Assembly (NCBI GenBank): GCA_903846015.1
Contig: CAIMZS010000503.1
Span: 1-62,857, forward strand
DNA: 62,857 nt
From: an uncultured Anaerolineae bacterium
Lineage (GTDB): Bacteria; Chloroflexota; Anaerolineae; Anaerolineales; Villigracilaceae
Direction of reading: 5' to 3'
Shown here: piece by piece, positions 62,198 to 62,857 of the stretch
How positions within the stretch are numbered: position 1 is the first letter of the stretch
How the letters are laid out: every line of letters begins with the position of its first letter
Made by a program: the position numbers and the translations under genes
Notes under the pieces: generated by a model
Told to the model about the DNA's origin: nothing
The model's input: only the letters and a program-made list of their open reading frames with translations
Database searches by the model: none

Positions 62198-62857
62198 TTA
62201 GGGCAGCTTAATAATCGTCCTCACCAGGCTCCAGGCGCTCCAATTACTGGCGGCATCTTTGGCGCGCACGCGCCAGTAGTAGATGCCCGCCAGCATGGTG
62301 GGCGGGGTGATGGTCAGCCCGGTTAGATCAGCGGAGGTGTACACCGGGCTGGAGAAATTTGCATCGTTGTCATATTGGAACTGGTACTTCGAGGCGGTGG
62401 CGCTGGCCAGCCAGCCAAAAACAGGCGTGAGTGTGAAGGATGCGCCAGTGGCAGGCTTGCTCAAGACCGGCGCAGCCGGTGGAGTACTGTCGACCGTGAA
62501 GGAGCGGTACGCGCTCCAGGCCCCGGCCACACTGCTGACGTTCAATGCGCGCGCGTGCCAGTAATAGACGCCATCTGCCAGGACGGTGGCAGTGTAGCTC
62601 AGAACCCCGGGCGCTCCGCTGAAGCTCTGCAGCTTGACGGCGAAGTTGGTGGTCTTTGAGATCTCCAACTGGTAAGTATTGCCATAGACCACGCTGTTCC
62701 AGACCAGATCCGGGGTCGTATCATTGGTTAAGAAGGCGTTGAGTGGTGATACAAGTACAGGCGCAAGCGGGACGGGCGGCTGGATGGTGATCACGCGCGC
62801 CAGGCTCCAGGCGCTCCAGTTGCCAACCGCATCTTTGGCGCGCGCATGCCAGGAATA
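62198..62857 (-). CDS. Large repeat protein with FN3-like domains (C-terminal part)
   Basis: The gene runs off the right edge. The frame is open from 62857 to a stop at 62198. It reads as about three fibronectin type III-like beta modules: YSWHARAKDAVGNWSAWS, then DGVYYWHARALNVSSVAGAWSAY, then AGIYYWRVRAKDAASNWSAWS. The first and last modules share a DNA-level repeat of about 60 bases (62221-62280 and 62798-62857). A Pro-rich PPVPLAPVLVSP links them. The protein is probably a secreted or surface adhesin or cell-wall component; the N-terminus that would show the signal or catalytic domain is outside the window. Confidence 0.8.
   Translation of the reverse strand, partial: YSWHARAKDAVGNWSAWSLARVITIQPPVPLAPVLVSPLNAFLTNDTTPDLVWNSVVYGNTYQLEISKTTNFAVKLQSFSGAPGVLSYTATVLADGVYYWHARALNVSSVAGAWSAYRSFTVDSTPPAAPVLSKPATGASFTLTPVFGWLASATASKYQFQYDNDANFSSPVYTSADLTGLTITPPTMLAGIYYWRVRAKDAASNWSAWSLVRTIIKLP
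62221..62857. repeat. Pair of ~60-base direct repeats
   Basis: The segments 62221-62280 and 62798-62857 match at most positions, both containing CCAGGCTCCAGGCGCTCCA and GCATCTTTGGCGCGC. They encode equivalent strands of FN3-like modules, 577 bases apart. They show recent module duplication and a possible recombination site. Confidence 0.75.

Noticed and set aside
1-62857. CRISPR array, transposase, prophage, rRNA
   Set aside because: No regular direct-repeat array, inverted terminal repeats with a transposase, phage structural genes or rRNA were seen.

Overview
This window reads as about 63 kb of chromosomal DNA from a free-living bacterium, most likely a member of the Chloroflexota (Anaerolineae-like). 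That placement is an inference, not a phylogeny. It rests on the gene set: a class II (cobalamin) ribonucleotide reductase with NrdR, a CruF-type carotenoid enzyme, secreted proteins with long Thr/Pro or Ala/Pro stalks, Ig-like tails of a style common in that phylum, and lipoprotein-processing enzymes (Lgt, LspA) without any outer-membrane or LPS genes. No phage, transposase, CRISPR array or rRNA was seen. One tRNA-Leu(CAG) is present. Most genes are on the minus strand in long runs with ATGA or TAATG junctions.

Layout. 1-2.9 kb: 3' end of an Sfp-type phosphopantetheinyl transferase, a fused luciferase-like oxidoreductase/UbiA prenyltransferase, and a CPBP protease. 3.2-7 kb: a peptide-type ABC importer (binding protein and two permeases, no ATPases). 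7-9.9 kb: alanine racemase, a C39-like protein and an LD-carboxypeptidase (cell-wall peptides). 9.9-14.5 kb: SNF2 helicase divergent from a YgjP-type metalloprotein and a SET-domain methyltransferase. 14.5-16.1 kb: a DUF3592 protein and a CruF-like protein. 16.3-19.6 kb: an Rrf2-YgiD-DUF1684-RibD(C)-RibA operon with a clear promoter/operator. 19.7-21.7 kb: lysA, an FtsB-like protein and tRNA-Leu. 21.7-25.2 kb: a possible structured RNA, a Thr/Pro stalk protein, a membrane-anchored cyclophilin and a membrane protein. 25.2-29.1 kb: two small proteins, nrdJ and nrdR.

29.4-35.5 kb is a minus-strand run: ABC ATPase, ABC-2/SpoIIM fusion permease, MBL hydrolase, Ser/Thr kinase with a frameshifted tail, tpiA and an M50-like membrane protein. 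35.6-44.4 kb: a second minus run with purine nucleoside phosphorylase, an Ig-tailed membrane protein, GNAT, a 7TM-GAF-HTH receptor, an S1-domain protein, ftsK, a CDP-alcohol phosphatidyltransferase and lgt. The receptor, S1 protein and ftsK are joined by TAATG overlaps. 44.5-53.2 kb: a decayed GAF gene, then ltaE, an acyl-CoA synthetase, MFS, a 4TM protein, a PBP-like lipoprotein, uppP, tgt and a LysE exporter. 53.3-62.9 kb: deoxynucleoside kinase, a cNMP-SpoIIE phosphatase, DegV, small genes, a second alanine racemase, lspA, rluD, an amidase and the end of a large FN3-like repeat protein.

The most unusual items are the oxidoreductase-UbiA fusion, the membrane receptor coupled to S1 and FtsK, the Rrf2/flavin operon with an operator on its -10, a set of genes that look leaderless, a possible small structured RNA near 21.8 kb, and a hairpin plus G-quadruplex motif upstream of lspA. 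All functional statements come from reading translated sequence; no database search was run.
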